DNA from: Savagea sp.
GTDB lineage: Bacteria; Bacillota; Bacilli; Bacillales_A; Planococcaceae
Length of the DNA stretch: 11,447 nt
Assembly: GCA_030152265.1 (NCBI GenBank)
Contig: JASLHQ010000121.1
Span: 1 to 11,447, forward strand
Direction of reading: 5' to 3'
The position numbers were made by a program, and so were the translations under genes. Shown here piece by piece: positions 1 through 7,001 of the stretch. The notes below the pieces were generated by a model. That model worked only from the letters and a program-made list of their open reading frames with translations, had not been told where the DNA came from and ran no database searches. The stretch's first letter is position 1. The number at the start of each line of letters is the position of its first letter.

Positions 1-390
1 GAAGTTTCCAGCACGAGTGAACATTTCGTTCGAGAAACTAGTTGGACCATTTGTTGTTGTTCGTCCAACACCATCTGCCACAACAAAAAATCCATCTCCT
101 TCAATCGCAAGGTCCAGTGTATTTCCTGTAAATTGTGTTGAACCTCCCGCGTGAACTGTATCGATGGCACCGAGTTGTGCTCCCAGGCCGACTTGTTTCG
201 GGTTTACTCCACCTCGTGTCGCTGTTGATGCCGAAGCTCCCGCTACTGTTTGTGAGTAGAGGTCTTTGAAGATGACGCGGCCTTTTTTGAAGCCGTGTGT
301 GTTGACGTTGGCGATGTTGTTACCGATGACGTCGAGTTTCGTTTGGAAGTTTTTCAATCCTGAAATTCCTGAGTACATTGAGCGTAACAT
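1..390 (-). CDS. flgE: Flagellar hook protein FlgE, N-terminal part (cut by window edge)
   Basis: This is the N-terminal 130 residues of the major subunit of the flagellar hook, which is secreted through the flagellar export apparatus and polymerises under the FlgD cap. The start is the ATG at 390-388, preceded by a GAGGAGA Shine-Dalgarno at 398-404. The protein opens MLRSMYSGISGLKNFQTKLD, followed by NNIANVNTHGFKK (about 24-36), the basal-body rod/hook family signature. NPKQVGLGAQLGAI (63-76) and TLDLAIEGDGFFVV (91-104) are typical of the FlgE/FlgF/FlgG family. Position directly after flgD and the NPKQVGLG motif favour hook protein; in some Bacillus annotations the same gene is called flgG. 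The C-terminal part lies outside the window, so full length and subtype cannot be checked. A 76-nt gap able to form two hairpins separates it from the gene upstream. Confidence 0.93.
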   Translation of the reverse strand, partial: MLRSMYSGISGLKNFQTKLDVIGNNIANVNTHGFKKGRVIFKDLYSQTVAGASASTATRGGVNPKQVGLGAQLGAIDTVHAGGSTQFTGNTLDLAIEGDGFFVVADGVGRTTTNGPTSFSNEMFTRAGNF

Positions 391-417
391 ATGTGTATCT
401 CCTCTTTCGTTTATATT

Positions 418-468
418 GTTCTACTTCAATCAGTCCGTAGAACGAGGCATCCGCATGCGGTCCTGCCT
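418..468 (-). repeat. Two consecutive hairpins in the gap before flgE
   Basis: The 76-nt gap before flgE (391-466) holds two inverted repeats. The first met by the transcript pairs TGCCT (464-468) with AGGCA (445-449) around the palindrome CCGCATGCGG (451-460), and starts within the upstream stop codon. The second has 7-bp arms GTTCTAC (418-424) and GTAGAAC (437-443) around a 12-nt loop. Neither is followed by a T run on the minus strand, so a rho-independent terminator is unlikely. An RNA-processing or stabilising role is inference only. Confidence 0.5.
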
Positions 469-841
469 ATAATAGTATCGTTCCATCAATGTTCGTAAAA
501 ATTTGGTTTGCCGCTTCCTTGCGATTCATCGCGGTAATGACGGTGCTATTTTTTGCACTAATGATCATCGCGACGTTGTCGAGTAAGACGAGGGAGTCTT
601 TTACCCCTTTCGTTCTCGCTTCATCAATTTTCGATTCGATGCGCATCCATTCGGCATCGCTCACTTCAATCGCACGTTCCGCTAGTCGACGTTCCGCATG
701 TTTACTCACTTTTAATTTCGGTGTGAGTGCTTGCTGTAACGTCTCTTCGAATGAGTGACTCGGTGTCACTTTTTGCGGTTGTCGTGACGTTGGATGATGA
801 GGTCCGATTACAGGAAGGCGGTGGAATTGTACTTTATCCAC
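467..841 (-). CDS. Conserved flagellar operon protein (TIGR02530-like), role unknown
   Basis: A 124-residue soluble protein without signal peptide or membrane segment. It looks like the small family annotated as 'flagellar operon protein' (TIGR02530), commonly found between flgD and flgE in Gram-positive and some other flagellar clusters. The recognisable core is LKVSKHAERRLAERAI (43-58), then a strand-rich part with KDSLVLLDNVAMIISAKNST (81-100) and a conserved end NQIFTNIDGTILL (112-124). The start is GTG at 841-839, with AGGAGGGG at 848-855. That site overlaps the TAG stop of flgD (854-856), which suggests translational coupling. Location between the hook cap and hook genes implies a part in hook assembly or export, but the biochemical role is not known to me. 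Family assignment rests on my recognition of the motif and on position. Confidence 0.8.
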   Translation of the reverse strand: MDKVQFHRLPVIGPHHPTSRQPQKVTPSHSFEETLQQALTPKLKVSKHAERRLAERAIEVSDAEWMRIESKIDEARTKGVKDSLVLLDNVAMIISAKNSTVITAMNRKEAANQIFTNIDGTILL

Positions 842-853
842 AAATATCCCCTC

Positions 854-1528
854 CTAGCGGGCAATTTCTAAAAATTCATTGCTCGTAATTTTATCTTTAT
901 TCGCTAATACGTATTGGACGTTTCCGTCTTTCATCGTTACTGAAATGACTTCGGACGTTTTCATCTCTTTGCCGTCTTTGTACGTGACGTTACGTCCGAT
1001 GAGCATGCTCGCTTGGACGAGGCTGTTGCCTCCACCTGTCATGCTGCCACCGTCATGTAATTCTGAAATGTTCGCTGCTGTAATTTCACGACCGTTATCG
1101 AGTGTGAAAATTGCGACGCCGTCTTTATACTTGATCGACTGGATGAGGTTCATCCCTTCTTCTGTGACCGGCTTGCCATCTTCATCTTTTTTATCTGTAA
1201 TGTCGTGCCATTTCACTGTTTTACCGACGAATTGGTTGTATTGAATGAGCTGAGCATCGTTTTGTGACTGTGCAAACTGTTCAAACGCTTTCGCCATGTT
1301 CATCGTCTGTTCGAGTGCTGAGAATTGCGCCATTTGTGCAATAAACTCGTTATCTTTCATCGGGTTTGTCGGGTCTTGGTTTTGGAGTTGCGCAATTAAA
1401 ATTTTCATAAATGCGTCTTTTCCCATCGAATCAGGACCTGTCACACGTTGGTCGCGTTTTTTATTTATTAAATACATCGAATCATCGATTTTTTGTTGAC
1501 CTGTTAAACTTTGTGTATTGTTCGTCAT
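854..1528 (-). CDS. flgD: Flagellar hook assembly (capping) protein FlgD
   Basis: FlgD forms the temporary cap under which FlgE subunits add during hook growth. The 224-residue product has the conserved N-terminal block: MGKDAFMKILIAQLQNQDP (35-53), NPMKDNEFIAQMAQFSALEQ (55-74). A Gln/Ala-rich linker follows. The rest (about 98-224) appears to hold two copies of one beta module, copy 1 starting QFVGKTVKW (99-107) and copy 2 MLIGRNVTYKDGK (175-187). Each ends with a strand like FTLDNGREITAANISEL or YVLANKDKITSNEFLEI. From memory the B. subtilis protein is about 140 residues, so this one is long, and the extra module explains the length. The ATG at 1528-1526 overlaps the TAA stop of fliK by one base (TAATG), with a GGAGG site in the end of fliK. 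Confidence 0.93.
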   Translation of the reverse strand: MTNNTQSLTGQQKIDDSMYLINKKRDQRVTGPDSMGKDAFMKILIAQLQNQDPTNPMKDNEFIAQMAQFSALEQTMNMAKAFEQFAQSQNDAQLIQYNQFVGKTVKWHDITDKKDEDGKPVTEEGMNLIQSIKYKDGVAIFTLDNGREITAANISELHDGGSMTGGGNSLVQASMLIGRNVTYKDGKEMKTSEVISVTMKDGNVQYVLANKDKITSNEFLEIAR

Positions 1529-2784
1529 TATGCTTCCTCCTGTTCTAAATCAATTAAGAACTGTGCGAATGACTTCTCATCTTCTTGTTCTTCCTCTGTC
1601 TCTTCTGCTTCTTCACGTGTAGCGCCGTGGCGTGTATCTTGTTGCATCAATTGTTCACGCTCTGTTTTGTCAGAAGCTTGAAGCATTTGAGAAAGCTCGA
1701 TGCGCTCCACTTGCAAGTTTTGCGAGACGAGTGCTGCTCGAAGTTGATGTAAGCGTGAGTCTAGCATGTCACGCGCTTGTGCGCTCGATGCGAGAATGCG
1801 GGCTGTCAATACACCGTTCACTTCTTGCAATTCGATTCGAAGTGTTCCGAGGTGTTCTGGATATAACCGAATCGATAAACGGTTCGCTCCTCCAATTTGT
1901 CCGAAGTTCGATCGTTTCAAAATCGCTTGTAGTTGTTTCATCAATTCTTCTGCACGGCTCTGTTCCGGCGATTCCGCTTGTGTTAACGTTTGGAAAAAGA
2001 CCGACGTTGCGCTCGGCTGATTCATCGACGATAGCAATTGTTGATTGCCCGTTTTCGGCTTCGCTTCCACTTGCAAACGCAATTGTTCCGCTTCCGTTTG
2101 GACGAATTGTTGCATCATCTGTTGGAAGTTTTGCAATTTATTGTCGTGAATGACGTGCATGTCCGCTTGTGGCGCGGTGTTTTGGATGTACTGGGCAATG
2201 ACGGCGAATTGTACTACTTGTTGTTCGGTGAATGGTAATTCTTCACTTTGTTGTAACAGTTCAATCGCTTCTGTTAACTGTGTCACGTGATTCCAAAACG
2301 GCTCTACTTGATCTTCCGCCTGCTCTCCACGAAGCTTTGCAATCAGTTGTTCGATTACTGAAATATCTTTTTCTTGTCCGGATGGTTGTTCTACTAATCC
2401 CTCTAATGCATTCGTAATCGCTGTGATCAGTTCATTGTACGTGTCAGATGACACGAATAGTTCGTATACATCATCCAAACTCGCTTGATACGGAATCGTT
2501 GCAATCATATCTGTTAACTGTGTGGCAAATTCTTCATCGAATAGTTCAGGTAGTAGTTGTTCCAGTTCTTCTGTCGACATGTTGAGCACTTCTGATAAAA
2601 TTGCTAAACGGTCTGCTGATGATTCTGGCGCTTCTTCTAGCTTCGCCATTTGCGACTCGCTTGAACCGAGCGTTTGGGCCATGACGGATGCGAAGACGTC
2701 TTTAGAAGAGCTACTTCCCCTCATGTCAATCGTTGCTGATTTTTGTTGAGCGGCGGCAGCCATTTGTAGCATTTGAATGTTCAC
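1528..2784 (-). CDS. fliK: Flagellar hook-length control protein FliK
   Basis: FliK is the secreted ruler that measures hook length and switches export specificity from hook to filament subunits. The product is 418 residues. The first 290 or so are poorly conserved, Gln/Glu-rich and mostly helical, as usual for this fast-evolving part. The C-terminal Flg_hook domain is clear at about 301-365: RLSIRLYPEHLGTLRIELQE (302-321), GVLTARILASSAQARDML (324-341), and LRAALVSQNLQVERIEL (348-364). An acidic tail follows (EEAEETEEEQEDE, 391-403). The start is GTG at 2784-2782, with AGGAGG at 2797-2802; the first in-frame ATG, four codons later, is further from that site. It begins 27 nt after the motE stop, and its TAA overlaps the flgD start. 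Function rests on the C-terminal domain and position. Confidence 0.92.
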   Translation of the reverse strand: MNIQMLQMAAAAQQKSATIDMRGSSSSKDVFASVMAQTLGSSESQMAKLEEAPESSADRLAILSEVLNMSTEELEQLLPELFDEEFATQLTDMIATIPYQASLDDVYELFVSSDTYNELITAITNALEGLVEQPSGQEKDISVIEQLIAKLRGEQAEDQVEPFWNHVTQLTEAIELLQQSEELPFTEQQVVQFAVIAQYIQNTAPQADMHVIHDNKLQNFQQMMQQFVQTEAEQLRLQVEAKPKTGNQQLLSSMNQPSATSVFFQTLTQAESPEQSRAEELMKQLQAILKRSNFGQIGGANRLSIRLYPEHLGTLRIELQEVNGVLTARILASSAQARDMLDSRLHQLRAALVSQNLQVERIELSQMLQASDKTEREQLMQQDTRHGATREEAEETEEEQEDEKSFAQFLIDLEQEEA

Positions 2785-2811
2785 TTGTTGTGTTCACCTC
2801 CTTTTAAAAAA

Positions 2812-3402
2812 TTATTTTGATAACAATGTTGTAAATTTCGCCGCTTGTTCAGGTTCCATCTTTTCTAAAATAGCTGCCACTGTGTCTGGCTTTAAGCTCG
2901 CTAAAATTTTCACTGCTTCCGCTTCATTCATCGCAAGCAAAATAGGTGCTGCGCTTTTTGCTGACAACTTTTCATACGTTGCGACAATTTCTTTAAACTC
3001 TTTTTTCGATTCTTCTGCACGATTTTGCACTTTCGCAATTTCGTCTGTCAATCGTTCTTGTTCGATGACGAGCAGTTCATTTTCTTCTTTTAATGCTTGA
3101 AGTTGTTGTTCTACTTTGGCAATTTCGTTATCTTTTTGTTGCAACTCTGCTTGCAACGTTACGACTTTTTCATCATTCGAAAAGTCTGGCTGCTCAAGCT
3201 GTGGATCTGGTTCACCTTTAATAATTTCGGTCGTCCATTTTTTCGCTTGGTCAATAACGTTAACATCGGCCACTTTGGCAACGATGAGCAATACAGCAGA
3301 AACGAACAATAGAGGAACGACGAGCCATAGTATTAATATTTTCAATATAGATGGCTTCTTTTTTTCTTCTTCCACCTCTAGTTGCTCTTTTTCTTCCGCC
3401 AT
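2812..3402 (-). CDS. ylxF: MotE/YlxF-like flagellar membrane protein
   Basis: A 196-residue protein with an acidic/basic N-terminal tail, one membrane helix (about 20-43, LKILILWLVVPLLFVSAVLL and following), a long coiled coil (about 76-150) and a C-terminal helical domain, PILLAMNEAEAVKILASLKP (153-172) with TVAAILEKMEPEQAAKF (174-190). That C-terminal part resembles the N-terminal domain of MgtE magnesium transporters, but no transport domain is present. This build is that of B. subtilis YlxF and of MotE, described in epsilonproteobacteria as a chaperone for the stator protein MotB. Whether the Bacillus form does the same is inference. The start is ATG at 3402-3400, 3 nt after the fliJ stop. 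Its AGGTGG site sits in the last codons of fliJ, so the two are probably coupled. Confidence 0.88.
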   Translation of the reverse strand: MAEEKEQLEVEEEKKKPSILKILILWLVVPLLFVSAVLLIVAKVADVNVIDQAKKWTTEIIKGEPDPQLEQPDFSNDEKVVTLQAELQQKDNEIAKVEQQLQALKEENELLVIEQERLTDEIAKVQNRAEESKKEFKEIVATYEKLSAKSAAPILLAMNEAEAVKILASLKPDTVAAILEKMEPEQAAKFTTLLSK

Positions 3403-3405
3403 ATG

Positions 3406-3858
3406 TTACCACCTGCTTTCCTTTCGACTAAACTGTTGCGTTGACAATTCATCGAGTTGAATTGCCTCAAGATGTTCCATCTCTTCTTTGTACAGCTGTT
3501 GATCGTGCTCTTTCATTTTCTCGTACTTGCGCACTTCGATCGTATCTTCGAGCAATTTTTCTTCAAACCAGTTCATCTTCGCTCGATACTCGATCACTTT
3601 CTTCTGACTGAGCGCGATTTCTTCTTCTAAACGCGTTAAGTAACGCGCATAGTATTGTAAGTTCTCAATTGAAAAACCGTGTTTTAGTTTTTCTTCTTGT
3701 TCTGCGAGTAAGTCTTCTTTTTTCTTCAGCAATTCATACAGTTCAGTCGCTACACGTTCAAACTCTTCGATAGAATGTTTATAGTCGTTTTCAGAATCGA
3801 GTTTTTTCTGTTCTTGAAACGTCAATATGTTTTCGAATCGATAGGCATACTGTTTCAC
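3406..3858 (-). CDS. fliJ: Flagellar export chaperone FliJ
   Basis: FliJ is the small coiled-coil stalk that sits in the centre of the FliI ATPase hexamer and links it to the export gate. The 150-residue product begins YAYRFENILTFQEQKKLDSE, close to the usual FliJ opening (Y.FRLE.IL..RE..E), and is almost entirely charged alpha-helix with heptad-like spacing, as expected of an antiparallel coiled coil. Sequence conservation in this family is low; order fliH-fliI-fliJ and length (about 147 in relatives) carry much of the assignment. The start is GTG at 3858-3856, overlapping the fliI TGA stop by four bases (GTGA), a classic coupling arrangement. The stop is followed 3 nt later by the next gene. 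Confidence 0.93.
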   Translation of the reverse strand: MKQYAYRFENILTFQEQKKLDSENDYKHSIEEFERVATELYELLKKKEDLLAEQEEKLKHGFSIENLQYYARYLTRLEEEIALSQKKVIEYRAKMNWFEEKLLEDTIEVRKYEKMKEHDQQLYKEEMEHLEAIQLDELSTQQFSRKESRW

Positions 3859-5192
3859 GTCGTTTGACCTCCTGCGGCAAGTGTGATCAATTCATTGACC
3901 GTATCTTCCGCGCTAATATTGTCCCTGAAACCTTGCTTTAAAAAGTTCGTAATGAGCGGTTCGTATTCAATCGCTTCGTCAATTTCGCGAGAAGTTCCTC
4001 GCTTATAAGCTCCGATATTAATTAAATCTTCGGATTTGTCATATGTATAGTACAGTTCACGCAAGCGTTCGGCTGCTTTCACATGCTCTTCTGAAGCGAT
4101 ATGGTTCATCAGTCGGCTGACGCTTTTCAACACGTTAATTGCGGGATACTGCCCTTTATTGGCGAGCGTTCGGTCTAATACGATGTGACCGTCTAAAATA
4201 CCTCGCACAGCGTCTGCGATTGGTTCGTTCATATCATCTCCGTCAACGAGCACAGTATAGAAGGCTGTAATTGCACCTTTCTCACTCGTTCCCGTACGTT
4301 CTAGCAGCTTTGGTAAAATAGCGAACACAGACGGTGTATATCCTCGCGTTGCAGGTGGTTCTCCGACTGCGAGTCCGATCTCACGTTGTGCCATCGCGAC
4401 CCGTGTTACTGAGTCCATCATCAACATGACATTGTACCCTTTTTCTCGGAAATACTCTGCGATTGCTGTCGCTGTAAAGGCTCCTTTAATTCGCATGAGT
4501 GCTGGCTGGTCTGACGTCGCCGCTACGACAATCGTCTTTTTCAATCCTTCTGGTCCGAGGTCACGTTCGATAAACTCTCGCACCTCACGACCACGCTCTC
4601 CGATAAGGGCGATGACGTTAATGTCAGCGACTGTATTGCGGGCAATCATCCCGAGCAACGTACTTTTCCCGACTCCGGAACCTGCGAAAATACCGACACG
4701 TTGACCGTTACCGACCGTCAACATACCGTCGATCGCTTTCACGCCGACCGACAACGGATCATTGATCGGTGGACGCGTTAAAACGTTCGGTGGGTCTTGC
4801 TCCGTTCGCACTGTCGTTAAACCGCGTGGTAATGGAGCCCCGTCAATCGGGTTTCCGAGTGAATCGAGAACTTGTCCAATCAAGCCCATCCCGACTTTCA
4901 CTTCTAAAGGACGGCCTGTGTTTTCGACGAGGCAACCGCTACCGATTTCTTGAATATGAGTGTAAGGCATAAGGATGACAATTTCTTCACGGAAACCGAC
5001 GACTTCCGCCATAATGGTAGAGTCTTCTGTCGGTTGTAAGGCATCGTGAATGTGAATGTGGCAAACGTCGCCGACTGAACATTGCGGACCTTGCGATTCG
5101 ATCATAAGACCGACGACTCGCACGACGCGTCCGAACTTCTTATACGTTTCCATTTTTGGAATGACGTCGATCAACTGCTCTGCCTTTTTCAT
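3855..5192 (-). CDS. fliI: Flagellum-specific ATPase FliI
   Basis: FliI hydrolyses ATP at the cytoplasmic face of the flagellar type III export apparatus and helps unfold and feed substrates. It is a homologue of the F1 ATPase beta subunit. The 445-residue length is typical. Visible motifs are Walker A GSGVGKST (171-178, Lys176), the GERGREVREF block with the catalytic Glu199, Walker B VMLMMD (255-260, Asp260), and SVSRLM (358-363) with the likely arginine finger Arg360. EPPATRGYTPSVFAILPKLL (278-297) is a strong export-ATPase signature. All key residues are present, so it should be active. The ATG at 5192-5190 lies 3 nt after the fliH stop, with only a weak purine-rich site (AGTGGTGA) upstream, suggesting that translation depends partly on fliH. 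Confidence 0.98.
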   Translation of the reverse strand: MKKAEQLIDVIPKMETYKKFGRVVRVVGLMIESQGPQCSVGDVCHIHIHDALQPTEDSTIMAEVVGFREEIVILMPYTHIQEIGSGCLVENTGRPLEVKVGMGLIGQVLDSLGNPIDGAPLPRGLTTVRTEQDPPNVLTRPPINDPLSVGVKAIDGMLTVGNGQRVGIFAGSGVGKSTLLGMIARNTVADINVIALIGERGREVREFIERDLGPEGLKKTIVVAATSDQPALMRIKGAFTATAIAEYFREKGYNVMLMMDSVTRVAMAQREIGLAVGEPPATRGYTPSVFAILPKLLERTGTSEKGAITAFYTVLVDGDDMNEPIADAVRGILDGHIVLDRTLANKGQYPAINVLKSVSRLMNHIASEEHVKAAERLRELYYTYDKSEDLINIGAYKRGTSREIDEAIEYEPLITNFLKQGFRDNISAEDTVNELITLAAGGQTT

Positions 5193-5195
5193 TCA

Positions 5196-5990
5196 TTAGT
5201 CACCACTTTCTAATATTTCTATAAGTTGTTCTTTCAACACTTTTAACTGTTCATCGATCGTTACAACGATGCGCCCATGGTTCGTTTCGATGTAACATTC
5301 TTCATCTTCGAAATCATCGTTCGCAAAGATGAGGAACGGGATGTCAGGCGGGAATATTTCAACGAGCTCGTCGCGACTACGGCTGACGACTTCATAATAT
5401 TTTGGAGAGACGTACAATTTGATTTCTTTCATTTCACGTGCTTCTTTTAAAGCTCGTTTCACGACTTCGATGTACACTTCTTCATCACGGTCTAGCGTAA
5501 TATTTAATATGCGCTCTGCCGCTTGCATCGCCATATGTAAAATGACGAACTCTTGCTCTTCTCTATATTTTATACCATCTTCTGCCGCCCGTTCTACGAT
5601 ACGGTTCGCTTCTTCAAGCTTTTCTTTCCACGCTGCATGGGCTTCTTCCACCCCTTGATTGTAACCCGCTGTATATCCTTCTTCATATGCTTGCTTTTCG
5701 AGCTCCACCTTCTCTTCATTCCATGCTTGACGCATCGTATGAATATCGTCTAGTGCTACTTGGCGCATATGCTCTGTTTGCGAACGTATTTCCGACATTT
5801 CGATTTCCACTTTACGCAACATATTTTCGCGTTCTTGTTGAATCGCTTCGCGTTGTGCATGCATGTCGATAGACTTGACTATTTCTTCATCTTCTACCTT
5901 TTCTTGCTCAAATGTTCGAATCGGAATATGGGCTTTTTTTTCAACCGGAACGTTGTTGTATGAACGGATGATTCTAGACAATGATGTCAT
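5196..5990 (-). CDS. fliH: Flagellar assembly protein FliH (export ATPase regulator)
   Basis: FliH is the peripheral stalk of the export ATPase complex; it dimerises, binds FliI and holds it at the export gate. The protein (264 residues from this start) is mostly charged coiled coil. It carries the hallmark glycine-spaced helix A-x3-G-x3-G-x3-G (AYEEGYTAGYNQG, 101-113), and ends with a C-terminal domain containing ECYIETNHGRIVVTIDEQL (231-249). The start is uncertain. The first in-frame ATG (6026) would overlap fliG by 53 nt. I chose the ATG at 5990 because the conserved-looking sequence MTSLSRIIRSY begins there. A TTG at 5981 is better spaced from the AGGAG at 5991-5995 and may be the true start, giving 261 residues. 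All options overlap the end of fliG. Confidence 0.93.
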   Translation of the reverse strand: MTSLSRIIRSYNNVPVEKKAHIPIRTFEQEKVEDEEIVKSIDMHAQREAIQQERENMLRKVEIEMSEIRSQTEHMRQVALDDIHTMRQAWNEEKVELEKQAYEEGYTAGYNQGVEEAHAAWKEKLEEANRIVERAAEDGIKYREEQEFVILHMAMQAAERILNITLDRDEEVYIEVVKRALKEAREMKEIKLYVSPKYYEVVSRSRDELVEIFPPDIPFLIFANDDFEDEECYIETNHGRIVVTIDEQLKVLKEQLIEILESGD

Positions 5991-6987
5991 CTCCTCCACC
6001 ACGTGCGATGATGATTTCACCCGCATCTTCTAAACGACGAATTGTCGATACGATGCGTGATTGAGCTTCTTCGACGTCTTTCAAACGTACAGGTCCCATA
6101 ATTTCCATTTCGTCTTTGAACGATTCTGCCATACGTGATGACATGTTTTGGAACAATATTTCTTTTACTTCCTCGCTCGACACTTTCATCGACAAAATTA
6201 AGTCTTCGTTCTCTAGGTCGCGAATAATACGCTGAATTGAACGATTGTCGAGTGTGACGATATCTTCGAATACGAACATGCGCTTACGGATTTCTTCAGC
6301 AAGCTCTGGGTCTTGAATTTCGAGTGTATCGAGAATTGTTTTTTCTGTTGAACGATCGACGCCATTTAACACTTCGACTACCGCGTCGACTCCACCTGTT
6401 TCTGTGAAGTCTTGTGTCACGGTTGACGAGAGTTTGCGCTCTAATACAGACTCGATTTCACTAATGACTTCTGGGCTTGTCGATTCCATCGTCGCAATAC
6501 GTTTTGCGATGTCAGCTTGAACATCTTGAGAGAGGGACGATAAAATCATCCCTGCTTGCTCAGGTTCTAAGTAAGACAAAATTAATGCGATTGTTTGCGG
6601 ATGTTCGTTTTGAATGAAGTTTAATACTTGTGCAGGATCTGCACGTCTCGCAAAGTCAAATGGACGCACTTGTAAAGATGACGTTAAACGATTGATAATC
6701 GTCTGCGCATGATCTTTACCGAGCGCTTTTTCAAGCACCGTCTTTGCATAACCGATACCGCCTTGCGAGATGTAATCTTGTGCTAAAGCGATGTTGTGAA
6801 ATTCTTCAATGACTTGGTCTTTCACATCAGATTCTACTTTTTTGACGCTTGAAATTTCGAGCGTTAATTTTTCCATCTCTTCTTCATCCAAATGTTTGAA
6901 CACTTGGGCAGACAATTCAGGTCCGAGAGAGATGAGGAGTAACGCTGCTTTTTGACGCCCAGTCATCTCTGATTCTTTTTTAGCCAT
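5974..6987 (-). CDS. fliG: Flagellar motor switch protein FliG
   Basis: FliG is the rotor protein that meets the stator and transmits torque; it sits on the MS ring and carries the FliM/FliN C ring. The 337 residues have the normal three-domain build. The N-terminal domain that binds the FliF tail comes first (RQKAALLLISLG, 11-22). The middle domain contains the EHPQ motif (128-131, in FIQNEHPQTIALILSYLEPE). The Gly-Gly linker is near 198-199. The C-terminal domain has the MFVF motif (237-240) and the charged torque helix (about 249-263, with Arg249, Arg253, Arg256, Asp257, Glu259). The ATG at 6987-6985 has GGAGGGA at 6993-6999 and lies 14 nt after the fliF stop. Its last codons provide the ribosome binding site for fliH. 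Confidence 0.98.
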   Translation of the reverse strand: MAKKESEMTGRQKAALLLISLGPELSAQVFKHLDEEEMEKLTLEISSVKKVESDVKDQVIEEFHNIALAQDYISQGGIGYAKTVLEKALGKDHAQTIINRLTSSLQVRPFDFARRADPAQVLNFIQNEHPQTIALILSYLEPEQAGMILSSLSQDVQADIAKRIATMESTSPEVISEIESVLERKLSSTVTQDFTETGGVDAVVEVLNGVDRSTEKTILDTLEIQDPELAEEIRKRMFVFEDIVTLDNRSIQRIIRDLENEDLILSMKVSSEEVKEILFQNMSSRMAESFKDEMEIMGPVRLKDVEEAQSRIVSTIRRLEDAGEIIIARGGGDDIIV

Positions 6988-7001
6988 TCGTTATCCCTCC
7001 A

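Noticed and set aside
1632..2153. Plus-strand open frame of 173 codons opposite fliK
   Set aside because: It lies entirely inside fliK on the other strand, has no ribosome binding site or recognisable domain, and its open state reflects the codon use of fliK. The same holds for the other plus-strand frames.
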